From NCBI GenBank assembly GCA_024696945.1, contig JAILGF010000113.1, positions 1-53,139 of the forward strand: a stretch of 53,139 nt of DNA, in the 5' to 3' direction. A program made the position numbers and the translations under genes. How positions within the stretch are numbered: the stretch's first letter is position 1; each line of letters starts with the position of its first letter. The notes under the pieces were generated by a model. It worked only from the letters and a program-made list of their open reading frames with translations, ran no database searches and was not told where the DNA came from. Source of the DNA: Lachnospiraceae bacterium. GTDB taxonomy: Bacteria; Bacillota; Clostridia; Lachnospirales; Lachnospiraceae. This document shows positions 1 to 10,000 of this stretch, piece by piece.

Positions 1-1
1 A

Positions 2-1219
2 GTTACCAAGAATTCATTCAGAATATTAAATACACTTTATACATTAGGACCGTCTGCAGAGCCCAATCTTACAGTACTTTACTCAAAAGACCTGCCTAAG
101 AATTTCAAGCGTTTTGCAGCCAAGGTGTCCTGCGATACACATGCTATCCAGTACGAGAACGATGATATCATGCGTCCTGTATACGGTGACGATTACGGTA
201 TCGCATGCTGCGTATCGGCTATGAGACTCGGAAAAGACATGCAGTTCTTCGGAGCACGTGCGAACCTTGCCAAACTCCTGCTCATGAGCTTAAACGGCGG
301 AAAAGATGAGAGATACGACACTCAGGTAGGCCCCGAGATGCCCGTATATGAGGATGAATACCTTGATTATGACAAGGTAATGGAGCGTATGAGCTATTAC
401 CGCAAGTGGCTGGCAAAGACATATGTTACAGCCATGAACATGATCCACTACATGCATGACAAATACGCATACGAGAAGACACAGATGGCACTCCATGACA
501 CCAATGTACACCGTTACATGGCATTTGGCGTGGCAGGTTTATCTGTTCTGGCAGATTCGCTTTCAGCCATCAAGTATGCAAAAGTACGTGTTATCCGTGA
601 TGAAAACGGCCTGATCAAGGATTTTGAGACTACTGGCGAATTCCCCTGCTACGGAAACGATGATGACAGAGTCGACATGATAGCAAAGGAGCAGACAGAA
701 CTTTTCCTGCATGAATTACAGCAGATCCCTACCTACAGGAACGCAGAGCATACACTTTCCATCCTTACCATTACTTCAAACGTTATGTATGGAAAGAAGA
801 CAGGCAACACACCTGACGGAAGACGTGCCGGCGAGCCTTTTGCACCCGGTGCCAACCCCATGCACGGCAGGGATAAGAACGGCGCGCTTGCATCACTCAA
901 CTCTGTAGCGAAATTAGAGTACAAGACCTGCAAGGACGGTATCAGCAACACCTTCTCCATCGTACCCCAGGCTTTGGGACATTCTGATGAGGAGCGTTAC
1001 GAGAACCTGATCAATATCTTAGACGGATATTTTGCACAGGGTGCACATCACCTCAACGTAAACGTACTTAACCGTGAGACTCTGATCGATGCAATGAACA
1101 ACCCCGAGAAGTATCCTACACTTACCATCCGTGTATCGGGATATGCAGTTATATTCAACAAGCTGACCTTAGAGCAGAAGAAGGAAGTTATCAGCCGTAC
1201 ATTCCATGAGGCGGTATAA
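2..1219 (+). CDS. pflB: Formate C-acetyltransferase (pyruvate formate-lyase), 5'-truncated by window
   Basis: Glycyl-radical enzyme converting pyruvate and CoA to acetyl-CoA and formate in anaerobic cytoplasm. The reading frame is open from base 2, so the true start lies upstream of the window; the ATG-like GTG at 125 is internal. Visible family marks are the adjacent catalytic cysteines in [10 protein letters not shown], the [13 protein letters not shown] block, and the C-terminal glycyl-radical loop RVSGYAV followed by [18 protein letters not shown]. About 405 residues are seen, which matches the C-terminal half of the roughly 750-residue family. The stop codon abuts the ATG of pflA with no gap, so enzyme and activase are translationally coupled. 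Identity is very secure; only the N-terminal half is unseen. Confidence 0.97.
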   Translation, partial: VTKNSFRILNTLYTLGPSAEPNLTVLYSKDLPKNFKRFAAKVSCDTHAIQYENDDIMRPVYGDDYGIACCVSAMRLGKDMQFFGARANLAKLLLMSLNGGKDERYDTQVGPEMPVYEDEYLDYDKVMERMSYYRKWLAKTYVTAMNMIHYMHDKYAYEKTQMALHDTNVHRYMAFGVAGLSVLADSLSAIKYAKVRVIRDENGLIKDFETTGEFPCYGNDDDRVDMIAKEQTELFLHELQQIPTYRNAEHTLSILTITSNVMYGKKTGNTPDGRRAGEPFAPGANPMHGRDKNGALASLNSVAKLEYKTCKDGISNTFSIVPQALGHSDEERYENLINILDGYFAQGAHHLNVNVLNRETLIDAMNNPEKYPTLTIRVSGYAVIFNKLTLEQKKEVISRTFHEAV

Positions 1220-2014
1220 ATGACGAACAATGGAGAAGAAAAAGTCGGTTATATACACTCCCTCCAGAGCATGGGGGCAGTGGATGGCCCGGGGATACGT
1301 TTCTGTGTTTTTTTACAGGGTTGTCCGTTAAGATGCATGTATTGCCATAACCCCGATACATGGCTTGCGACGGCTCCTGACGGGCACCGTTTGGGTACCT
1401 CATATACAGCAGAGGAGCTGGTCAGGAAAATCCTACGATATAAGCCGTATTTTGCAAACGGCGGAGGAGTAACGGTATCCGGCGGAGAGCCTCTTATGCA
1501 GGCTGAGTTTGTAACGGAGCTGTTTACACTGCTGCATGAAAATGAGATCCATACCTGTCTTGATACTTCCGGAAATTTCCCTGAGAATATTGATATTTCG
1601 GAAGAAAAGATGCCGGATATCCTTCCTAAAGATACCGGATCAAAATACTGCAATCTCCTTAAAGTAACGGACCTTGTCATATGCGATATCAAATTTACAA
1701 CAGAAAAAGACTACCGTGAATATACAGGCGGCAGTCTTAAAAAAGTTTTATATTTTCTTGATATGGTTAATAAATGCTCAGTTCCTCTGTGGATCAGGCA
1801 TGTTGTGGTTCCCGGCTATACGGATTCGGCCGGGGAGGTAAGCGACATGGTTAAGCTTGCAAGGCATTATCCCACATTGGAGAAAATAGAGCTTCTTCCG
1901 TTTCATAAGCTGTGTATTCCAAAATACGAAGCACTCGGGATACCGTTCCGATGTGCGGATATACCCGAGTGCAGTAATGAAACTATTAATCAGCTTTCGC
2001 TTATCTTACAGTAG
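1220..2014 (+). CDS. pflA: Pyruvate formate-lyase activating enzyme (radical SAM)
   Basis: Generates the glycyl radical on PflB by reductive cleavage of S-adenosylmethionine at a [4Fe-4S] cluster. The radical SAM motif CX3CX2C is seen as CPLRCMYC near residues 35-42, preceded by GPGIRFCVFLQG, and the SAM-binding GGGVTVSGGEPL follows near residue 85. The length of 264 residues is slightly above the usual 245-250; the extra residues sit in a loop (about residues 120-145, LPKDTGSKYC region). The start ATG follows the pflB stop directly, so its expression should track pflB. The 3' end overlaps the convergent MATE gene by 14 bp. Confidence 0.96.
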   Translation: MTNNGEEKVGYIHSLQSMGAVDGPGIRFCVFLQGCPLRCMYCHNPDTWLATAPDGHRLGTSYTAEELVRKILRYKPYFANGGGVTVSGGEPLMQAEFVTELFTLLHENEIHTCLDTSGNFPENIDISEEKMPDILPKDTGSKYCNLLKVTDLVICDIKFTTEKDYREYTGGSLKKVLYFLDMVNKCSVPLWIRHVVVPGYTDSAGEVSDMVKLARHYPTLEKIELLPFHKLCIPKYEALGIPFRCADIPECSNETINQLSLILQ

Positions 2015-3398
2015 CGATCAGTTTTTTATTTCCGGTATGATCTTCCAAAAGATTCATGCCGGTTTTTTTCTTGTATGAGAAATATCTTATCAATGCCGAT
2101 ACACCTGCCATTGTCCAGACTATTCCGACGGACCACCAGATGCCGAGTACTCCGAAACCTGCAAGACCGGTAAGAAGAATAGGAACCGTAAATCTGCCTA
2201 TAACCTCAACTATTCCGTTAAGAAGTGCAAAGAAAGCATCGCCCAGACCGTTTAAGACTCCGCGGACAACATAGATCGTGCCTAAGCATACATAGAACAA
2301 GCTTGTAATTCTCAATGCTTTTGCACCAAGCTCGATAACCGGAGCATCACTTACGAATATCATAATAATATTCTCACCGAAGAACTGCATTATAGGAAGC
2401 ATTAAGAGTGAGAAGCCGATCATGATCATTGAGCCCTTCTTAAATCCAAGTGCAACCCTATCGTTTTTGCCTGCTCCGAAATTCTGTCCGGTATAGGTTG
2501 AAAGAGCGGTACCTAAGGTCTGGTAAGGCTGGTGTATCAGCTGTTCCATTCTGCTTGTAGCCGTAAAAGCAGCGGTTGCGATAACTCCGTAGGAATTAAC
2601 CACCTTCTGCAGAGCCATACAGGATACAGCGATAAGAGAAAACTGAAGTGAAAGCGGAACGCCTATCTTGATTATCCGTAAGGAAATCGCGCGGTTATAC
2701 TTTATCTCTTCACGCTTTATCTTAAAATATTCGTTCTTTCTTATGGCATAGATCAGACAGCTTATTCCGGAAACAAACTGCGAGATGACTGTTGCAACGC
2801 CCGCCCCGAATACGTTCATATCCAGTCCGTAAACGAACAGGATATCAAGAACGGTATTCAGGAGGCATGAGAAAATGAGAAAATACAGAGGTGTCTTTGA
2901 ATCACCCAAAGCCCTCAGCATTGCTGAAGCAAAATTATACAGGGAAACAAATATTATACCGATGCACATGGTCCTCATGTAGGTCAGGGAATTGTCCATA
3001 ATGGCTTCATCGGTCTCAAGAAGCCTAAGCAGGGGACCTGCGAGAATAAATGCGGTGATACCGATGATAAAAGGGAATACCAGCATAATGAACGCGGTGT
3101 TTATGATACTGGATTTAACCTCTGCCGTATCACCCTTGCCGAAGCTCTGTGCCGTGATAATACCGCCGCCGTTTCCTATACCGTTGCAAAGAGCAAAGAA
3201 AAGGAAGGTTGCCGAACCGGTTGCACCTATGGCCGCCAAGGCCTCGGAGCCTACGAACTGTCCGACTATAACCGAATCGACGAGATTATACAGCTGTTGG
3301 AAAAGATTTCCGATAAGCATAGGTATTGAAAATTTTATAAGAAGGGAAGTAGGATTTCCCTCTGTCATGTTTAACATTCCTGTTTTGTGTCTGTTCAC
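2001..3398 (-). CDS. MATE family multidrug/toxin efflux transporter
   Basis: Predicted twelve-helix inner-membrane antiporter of the MATE family (DinF/NorM/MepA fold), which exports organic cations using an ion gradient. The family N-terminus is seen as MTEGNPTSLLIKFSIPMLIGN, followed by LFQQLYNLVDSVIVGQFVG and repeated glycine-rich helices across about 465 residues. The open frame reaches a TTG at 3416, but no ribosome site precedes it. A GTG at 3398 has AGGATGG upstream, so I chose that start; ATGs at 3377 and 3368 are also possible. It follows the GNAT gene on the same strand after about 65 bp and is probably co-transcribed. The substrate cannot be told from sequence. Confidence 0.93.
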   Translation of the reverse strand: MNRHKTGMLNMTEGNPTSLLIKFSIPMLIGNLFQQLYNLVDSVIVGQFVGSEALAAIGATGSATFLFFALCNGIGNGGGIITAQSFGKGDTAEVKSSIINTAFIMLVFPFIIGITAFILAGPLLRLLETDEAIMDNSLTYMRTMCIGIIFVSLYNFASAMLRALGDSKTPLYFLIFSCLLNTVLDILFVYGLDMNVFGAGVATVISQFVSGISCLIYAIRKNEYFKIKREEIKYNRAISLRIIKIGVPLSLQFSLIAVSCMALQKVVNSYGVIATAAFTATSRMEQLIHQPYQTLGTALSTYTGQNFGAGKNDRVALGFKKGSMIMIGFSLLMLPIMQFFGENIIMIFVSDAPVIELGAKALRITSLFYVCLGTIYVVRGVLNGLGDAFFALLNGIVEVIGRFTVPILLTGLAGFGVLGIWWSVGIVWTMAGVSALIRYFSYKKKTGMNLLEDHTGNKKLIATVR

Positions 3399-3464
3399 TA
3401 AACCACCATCCTGCAAAGCATATTCGTTTATGATTCACAGTTATAATTCTTTTGGATTTAAAAT

Positions 3465-4175
3465 TCAATACGATTTTCTTTGCAAATGATGTATTATAAT
3501 GGAATGTTTCTTTTTAAGCTTTTCGGCTAAACGGATCGATGCGGTGTTTTCCTCATGAATAAACAAGTTGATATTTTTTAATTCAAGACTGGTTTCGGCA
3601 TATTCCAGAATCCGGTCGCATGCTTCGAAAGCTATGCCCATTCCCCGGTATTCAGGTAAAAGAGCATAGGAAAGCTGTGGAGTTACAGTACCGTCTATCC
3701 CGGCAATACCGATCATTTTAGATACCTTACTGCAGCCGGAAACCGGCTTGAGTTCCGTATCCCTCGGAAATATCCCATATATCCCATACCCTAAGAAGTG
3801 ATAGCTGTATTTTATATATGCCTCATGTCTTTGTTTAAACTCTTCGGGGCTGAGTTCCGATAAGGTTCTGTCAATTAAAACATTGGGGTATAGCTTGACA
3901 ATACGACTATAGTCATCTAAATCATCCGTGCTTATCTCACGGATTATCAGACGCTCGGTCATACCTATAACTGCAGGCTTATCAACTGCATGACAATATG
4001 CTATCTCAAGAGCTTCCAATGTGATCTCATCAGAATATTCAAACACATACTTATAGCTATAGGAACTGCTGTCTTTTTGACCGTCACAGACGGGTACTGA
4101 ATGCAGGGCAGCCCAGCTGCGTATTTCTTCCGGAAGAGGATATTTATTTTCAATAATAATCATTGGCTGCATCAT
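3465..4175 (-). CDS. GNAT family N-acetyltransferase
   Basis: A 236-residue protein with a GNAT fold in its C-terminal two thirds. The domain starts near residue 72 with TERLIIREISTDDLDDY, typical of RimJ/RimL-like acetyltransferases. It continues with the acetyl-CoA pyrophosphate-loop region LLPEYRGMGIAFEA (about residues 175-190), where the consensus Q/RxxGxG/A is recognisable as RGMGIA, and ends with NLFIHEENTASIRLAEKL. The first 70 residues are an extra N-terminal part without a family I recognise. The acceptor substrate is unknown. Start could be the ATG at 4175 or the next one at 4172; neither has a strong ribosome site. It lies upstream of the MATE exporter, which suggests a shared detoxification or stress role (inference). 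Confidence 0.85.
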   Translation of the reverse strand: MMQPMIIIENKYPLPEEIRSWAALHSVPVCDGQKDSSSYSYKYVFEYSDEITLEALEIAYCHAVDKPAVIGMTERLIIREISTDDLDDYSRIVKLYPNVLIDRTLSELSPEEFKQRHEAYIKYSYHFLGYGIYGIFPRDTELKPVSGCSKVSKMIGIAGIDGTVTPQLSYALLPEYRGMGIAFEACDRILEYAETSLELKNINLFIHEENTASIRLAEKLKKKHSIIIHHLQRKSY

Positions 4176-4308
4176 ATCGGTTCTTTCTTATGCAATGTAT
4201 TTTGGGGGATTTCTGTAGGCTGATCATGTTAAGTGTTAGCTTATAAAACTTCTTCAACAATAATAGCACATATTCCTTCTGCGGTAAATCGCAAACAAAG
4301 ATTTTTGG

Positions 4309-4337
4309 TTGTGGAATAAAACAGAATGTGATATATT
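4309..4337 (+). promoter_or_regulatory. Probable sigma-A promoter for the zinc-ribbon gene/dusB/coaX run
   Basis: TTGTGG and TATATT separated by 17 bp lie about 50 bp upstream of the zinc-ribbon gene at 4389. The intervening leader is A-rich and ends in the ribosome site AAAGGA. The match to consensus is partial. Confidence 0.4.
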
Positions 4338-4388
4338 ATAAATAAAAAATGAAAAAAGTATCATTAGTACGATGAAAGGAACGATGAT

Positions 4389-5240
4389 ATGGCTTCAACT
4401 TGTAAATGTGAGTATTGCGGATCAACTATTTTGACCTCGGATCAAACTTGTCCGAACTGTGGGGCAGCCAATCCGCTTTTTGTTATAGATACTGAGAAGA
4501 TCGTTACGGATCCTCAAACTATAGAAGAACTTCAGGAATATTGTGCGGAACGCGGTATGCCGTTGGCTCGTATGCGCTTTTTTATAGGTGAAGACTTTAA
4601 GGAGCCCAAAGCGTTTGGTATCTACAGGGACAATCGGGGAGACGTAGTAGTATATAAAAATAAGGCGGATGGTTCCAGAGCTATCAGATATAAAGGCAAG
4701 GATGAGCGCCACGCGGTAAATGAGATTTACGGAAAACTTCTTGAAGAGTGCCACAATCGTGGTATATATCCTGATGGCAAATCGAGTACTCCGTACATGG
4801 CAAACAGAAACAGCTACTCTAATACGAGAAATTCGAGAGTCAGAGTACAAGGTTCCAAGTCAGGCCGCAATTTTTCATTATTTATTATACTGCTTACGAT
4901 AATTATTCTTGCCGTTTATTTAATGAAGGGCGCAAATCATCCCTCAGGTTACTATAGATATGATGACACGATGTACTATCATATCGGTAACAGCTGGTAT
5001 TATTATGACGATACCTACAATGACTGGTACGGCGTAGATAACAGTGTAACAGACACTATATATGACGGTGGCAAGGATTACTATTATGATGACGGCTGGA
5101 ATTCAAGCTGGGGTGAAAGCTTTTATGACAGTAATGCATATGAATCTTATCAGGAATCCCATAGCTCGAGCAGTGATGATAGTTATGACAGCTATGACAG
5201 CTGGGATTCGGGTAGCACCGACTGGAGTAGTGACTGGTAA
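4389..5240 (+). CDS. Zinc-ribbon, single-pass membrane protein with Tyr/Asp/Ser-rich tail
   Basis: Unrecognised 283-residue protein. The N-terminus has a zinc ribbon with two CXXC pairs (Cys7/Cys10 and Cys21/Cys24). Residues about 35-115 form a folded domain with the block PLARMRFFIGEDFKEPKAFG. One hydrophobic helix, FSLFIILLTIIILAVYLM, lies near residues 163-181. The C-terminal 100 residues are extraordinarily rich in Tyr, Asp, Ser and Trp, with tandem YDS/SYDSW repeats, ending SDW. The zinc ribbon would be cytoplasmic and the acidic aromatic tail outside if the helix is a simple anchor. Ribosome site AAAGGA precedes the ATG. Its stop overlaps the dusB start by one base (TAATG), so the two are coupled. 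Function unknown. Confidence 0.85.
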   Translation: MASTCKCEYCGSTILTSDQTCPNCGAANPLFVIDTEKIVTDPQTIEELQEYCAERGMPLARMRFFIGEDFKEPKAFGIYRDNRGDVVVYKNKADGSRAIRYKGKDERHAVNEIYGKLLEECHNRGIYPDGKSSTPYMANRNSYSNTRNSRVRVQGSKSGRNFSLFIILLTIIILAVYLMKGANHPSGYYRYDDTMYYHIGNSWYYYDDTYNDWYGVDNSVTDTIYDGGKDYYYDDGWNSSWGESFYDSNAYESYQESHSSSSDDSYDSYDSWDSGSTDWSSDW

Positions 5241-6247
5241 TGAAAATAGGAAACATAGAGGTAGGATTCCTTGCATTAGGTCCCATGGCAGGTGTTACGG
5301 ATATGCCGTTCCGCATTCTCTGCAAGGAACAGGGGGCAGATCTCATATATACGGAGATGGTGAGCGCCAAAGGAATCCATTACAATAACACAAACACCAA
5401 GGATATGCTCATAGTTGATGACAGGGAGCGTCCTACGGCTCTCCAGCTTTTTGGCAGTGAGCCTGAAATAATGGCTGAAACAGCCAAGAGGATAGAAGAG
5501 CGTAACTTTGATATTTTTGACATAAATATGGGATGCCCGGTACCGAAGGTGGTAAACAACGGCGAGGGCTCGGCGATGATGAAAAATGCTAAGCTGGCAT
5601 CGGAAGTTGTCAGTGCGGTTGTTAAGGCTGTAAAAAAACCGGTAACGGTAAAAATCCGCAAAGGCTTCTCTGCTAATGACGCAAATGCTCCCGAATTTGC
5701 CAAAGCCATGGAAGAAGCAGGCGCCTCGGCCATAGCCGTTCACGGCAGGACCAGAGAGCAGTATTACAGCGGAAAAGCCGATTGGGACATAATAGCCGCA
5801 GTAAAGCAGCAGGTGAAAATACCGGTTATAGGAAACGGAGACATATTTACACCTGAGGATGCTGAAAGAATGTTCAAATACACGGGCTGTGATGCAGTTA
5901 TGGTAGCCCGCGGAGCCAGGGGAAACCCATGGATTTTTAAGAACATAAAGGACTTCTATAAAAACAGAAAGCCGACCGATGGAACCGTTATGCCGGAAGC
6001 GGCGCAAATTCCGTCAAAACCGGGTTTTGACGAGGTTTATACCATGATAGTGAGGCACCTTGAAATGCTTACGGAATTCAAGGGAGAATGGACGGCCGTG
6101 CGGGAGATGAGATCGCACATAGCATGGTACTCGGAGGGCTTTCCTTATTCGGCAAATTTACGAAGAAATATTAACCTTTGCCAGTCAAAAGCCGATATAA
6201 TAATATGTATGGACAATTACAGAGAAAGACTATATCAGAAGGGTTAA
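5240..6247 (+). CDS. dusB: tRNA-dihydrouridine synthase (DusB type)
   Basis: FMN-dependent reductase that converts uridine to dihydrouridine in the tRNA D-loop. The TIM-barrel family marks are all present: LGPMAGVTDMPFR at the N-terminus, NMGCPVPKVVNNGEGSAMM with the catalytic Cys near residue 100, VKIRKGF, AVHGRTREQYYSG, IPVIGNGDIFTPEDA and MVARGARGNPWIF. The 335-residue length is normal. ATG overlaps the preceding stop, and coaX follows after 12 bp, so this is a tight operon of housekeeping genes. A dusB-coaX neighbourhood is common in clostridia. Confidence 0.96.
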   Translation: MKIGNIEVGFLALGPMAGVTDMPFRILCKEQGADLIYTEMVSAKGIHYNNTNTKDMLIVDDRERPTALQLFGSEPEIMAETAKRIEERNFDIFDINMGCPVPKVVNNGEGSAMMKNAKLASEVVSAVVKAVKKPVTVKIRKGFSANDANAPEFAKAMEEAGASAIAVHGRTREQYYSGKADWDIIAAVKQQVKIPVIGNGDIFTPEDAERMFKYTGCDAVMVARGARGNPWIFKNIKDFYKNRKPTDGTVMPEAAQIPSKPGFDEVYTMIVRHLEMLTEFKGEWTAVREMRSHIAWYSEGFPYSANLRRNINLCQSKADIIICMDNYRERLYQKG

Positions 6248-6259
6248 AAGGGAAAAAAG

Positions 6260-7033
6260 ATGTTATTGGCAGTAGATGTTGGAAACACAAACACTAATTT
6301 TGCGATTATCGAAAATGGGGAGTTTAAGGCGTTTTTTGCCATCACGACCAAGCTCCCGAGAACTTCGGATGAATTCAGTGCGGCCATAAAAGAGCAGCTC
6401 TGGATCAACCAACTGCAGGCAGACAGTATAGACGGCTGTATAGTTGCAAGCGTAGTCCCTGCGATCATGCATTCATTGATCAACGGTATCATTAAAGTAA
6501 CCGGAATCCGCCCGATGGAGGTCGGAGCCGGTACAAAGACGGGGATAAAAATACGACTTGCCAATACAAAAGAAGCCGGAGCCGACAGAATAGTTGATCT
6601 GGCAGCTGCTTATCATATTTATGGCGGAAACGTTATGGTTATCGACTATGGTACCGCTACCACATACGATCTTGTTGAAGATGACGGATCCTTTAGGTAC
6701 GGTATCACGGCACCCGGTATCAGGATAAGTGCCAACGCACTCTGGAACGATACCGCCAAGCTTCCGGAAATAGAACTGAAGCTTCCGGAGACCATTCTTA
6801 CCAGCGATACCGTAAGCAGTATGCAGGCCGGTCTTCTTTACGGCTGCATAGGGCAGACCGAATATATCATAAAGAAGGTAAAGGAAGAGGCAGGGCTGAA
6901 GGAAATGAAGGTTGTTGCCACCGGCGGTCTCGGATCCATTATAGCCAATGCTACGGATATGATAGATGAATATGACAGAAGGCTCACCATGAAGGGGCTT
7001 GAGATCATTTACAAAAAGAACTGCAGAGTATGA
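6260..7033 (+). CDS. coaX: Type III pantothenate kinase
   Basis: Phosphorylates pantothenate in the first committed step of coenzyme A synthesis. The ASKHA-fold phosphate loop [11 protein letters not shown] sits at residues 5-15, [12 protein letters not shown] near residue 104 and [11 protein letters not shown] near residue 126; the last two carry the catalytic and cation-binding acidic residues of the family. The 257-residue length is typical. Ribosome site GGGAAAAAAG precedes the ATG. It lies 12 bp after dusB and 14 bp before the ABC transporter fusion gene, so transcriptional read-through into the transporter is likely. Confidence 0.96.
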   Translation: MLLAVDVGNTNTNFAIIENGEFKAFFAITTKLPRTSDEFSAAIKEQLWINQLQADSIDGCIVASVVPAIMHSLINGIIKVTGIRPMEVGAGTKTGIKIRLANTKEAGADRIVDLAAAYHIYGGNVMVIDYGTATTYDLVEDDGSFRYGITAPGIRISANALWNDTAKLPEIELKLPETILTSDTVSSMQAGLLYGCIGQTEYIIKKVKEEAGLKEMKVVATGGLGSIIANATDMIDEYDRRLTMKGLEIIYKKNCRV

Positions 7034-7047
7034 AGGGGAACGGATAA

Positions 7048-10000
7048 ATGAATAAGCTGAAGAAGGCCGACTATATCATTATAGCAGTGATAGTTATACT
7101 TATAGCCGGCATCGTTCTTGCAACTGTACTGTCGGGAAAATCAGACACGGACAATCCGAGTACCGGCAATACCTCTTCGGGAACCATTACCATGGAAGAT
7201 TTTAATGGCAGGATAATGGGTATCAGGACAGGTTCTTCCTTTGAACAACCGACCATTGATAACTTCCCTAATAGCGAATATCAGTATTTCGATACATCGA
7301 CCGATCTTATGATGGCTCTTCAGGGAGATAAGATCGACGGATTTATGGAGGATGAGCCGGTTGCCAAGATGATGTGTATAAACAACCATGATCTGGCATA
7401 CTTCAAGGATCCGGTGGTAGTGGATAATTATTCCTTCGCCTTCCCTAAGGATTCCGAAAAAGCTGACAAACAGCTTCAGCAGTTTAATGAAATGCTTAAG
7501 GAACTCTGGGCATCGGGCGAAATAGACAGAATGATCTACAAGTGGATGGAAGGACCGGAGAGTGAAAGAACGATCGATAAGAGCGGGATCACCGGTGAAA
7601 ACGGGGAGCTTTTGATCGCGTTACCTAACGATTGTCCTCCTTTTTCGTATTATTATAACAATGAACTTACTGGATATGCCATTGAGCTTTGTACCAGATT
7701 TGCTCAAAAATACGGCTATTCCTTAAAATTTGAAGAAGTTAAATCTGCTTCGATGATCACCGGAATATCCACCGGTAAATATGATATAGCCGCCAACAGT
7801 ATCTCGGTTACCGAGGAACGTAAGAAGAGCATGAATTTTTCCGATACCTTCTATAAGGGAGGAATGATGGTAATAGTCAGGAATGCCGACGCACAGGGAG
7901 CGGACGTTATCACATTCGGGGAAAATTCATCTTCGGGCAATACCGAGACTAAAGACTCCTATATGAAATTCGACGGCAAAAAGCTTGGTATCTGGACAGG
8001 AACAGCTTTTGAAAAGCCTACTTTAGAGAAATTCCCCAACAGTGAATACTTCTATTTTGATCATGATACCGATATGATGCTTGCCCTTGAAACCGGCAAG
8101 ATAGACGGATTTATAATTGATGAGCCTATCGCGAGAATGGCATGCAAGGAGAATCCTAATCTGGGGTACTATAAAGAAGTTATAGTAGAAGATAACTACT
8201 GCTTCGGATTTACCAAGGGAAGCGAAAAGGGTGAAATCCTTGCCTCTCAGTTTAATGAGATAATGAAGGAACTCTGGGACAGCGGAGAAGCTGACAGGTT
8301 AATCACTAAATGGATGGACGGTCCTGAGGATCAGAGAACCTTTGATAGGACCGGATTAACAGGTGAAAACGGAGAGCTGTATATCTGTATATTGAGTGAC
8401 AACCCTCCTTTCTCGTACTACTATAATAATGAGCTTACCGGATATGCCATGGAGCTGTGTTATATGATGGCACGCAGGTATGGTTACAGTCTGAAGATTG
8501 AAGAAACAAGCGTTTCCGCAGGTATAGCGGGCTTAGCTGCCGGTAAGTATGATGTCGGTGCAATGAGCTTCTCACTTACCGAAGAGAGAAAGAAGTCAAT
8601 GTACTTTGGCGATGTATTCTATAAGGGCGGACATGTATTCATGTGCAGGAAAGCAGACATTGGTACAGGAAATGCCGCTACTTCGGATGCTGCTGCTTCC
8701 GGCGAACCTGATTATACCGAATATGACGGAAAGACCATAGGTATCCAGACCGGTTCAAGCTTCGAGCCCGTTACTCTGGAAAAATTCCCGAACAGTAAAT
8801 ATGTATATTTCGAAAACAATTCAGACCTTATCCTTGCATTAGAACAGGGAAAAATAGACGCGTTTGTTGAAGATGAGCCTGTAGCAAGGATGATCAATAT
8901 CGAGAAACCCAATATCAATTATCTTAAAAAGGTTCTTGTAGAAGATGATTACAGCATAGGCTTCCAAAAGGATACCGAGACTTCAAGGATATACAGAAAA
9001 CAGTTCAACGATATGCTGAGCGAACTGTGGGCCAATGGTGAGATCGACAGGCTTATCGATAAGTGGTTTGATGAAAATGCGGAATCACTCAGTATTGATA
9101 CAAGCGGACTTACAGGGGAAAACGGCGAACTGCTTGTGGCAGCCCGCAGTAACAAGCCTCCGTTCTCATATTTTGAGAATGGCGAATACAAGGGTTACGG
9201 TATTGAACTGGCAACAATGTTTGCACGCAAATACGGTTACTCGATCAAATACGAGGATACAAACCTGTCCGCGATGCTTGCGGGGTTAACCTCCGAAAAG
9301 TATGATATGGGTATTTCAAGTATTTCCGTGACCGAAGAACGTAAGAAGAGTATAGATTTCAGCGATACCTTCTATAAGGGCGGTATGGTTCTCGTTATCC
9401 GTAACGAGGATATCAAATCTGCCGTTACAACGTCTGTTTCGGATCAAGGGATCGAAGAAAAGCCCGGATTCTTTGAGTCGGTTAAGGAAAGCTTTGAAAA
9501 GAACTTTATTAAAGAAGACAGATGGAAGCTTATACTGCAAGGTGTGGGCACAACCTGTGCCATTACCGCGCTTACGGTTCTGTTCGGTTCGATACTGGCA
9601 TTCCTGATCTGTATGTTCAGACGTGTAAACAGCGTGCTTGCGGAAAAGATATGCAATCTGTATGTAAAGCTCCTTCAGGGTACCCCTATGGTAGTGCTTT
9701 TGATGATCCTGTACTACATAGTATTCGGTAAATCCAGCTTTGACGCTATATGGGTTGCGGTTATCGGTTTCTCACTGAATTTTGGTGCGTACGGTTCTGA
9801 AATCATGCGTTCCGGTATAGAGAGTATTGACAAGGGACAGCGTGAAGCTGCACTCGCACTCGGTTTTACCGAGAATCAGGGCTTCTTCAAGTTTATATTC
9901 CCTCAGGCAGCAGTAAGATTCCTGCCTGTGTATAGGGGCGAGATAATCTCGCTTTTGAAGAACACTTCAATAGTCGGTTATATAGCGATCCAGGATCTGA

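Noticed and set aside
125..1219. Start of pflB at GTG 125
   Set aside because: The frame is open to the window edge with clear PflB sequence before it, so the gene is merely truncated.
5276..6007. Long open frame antisense to dusB (243 codons)
   Set aside because: It is wholly opposite a strongly conserved gene; its translation has no recognisable domain and no ribosome site.
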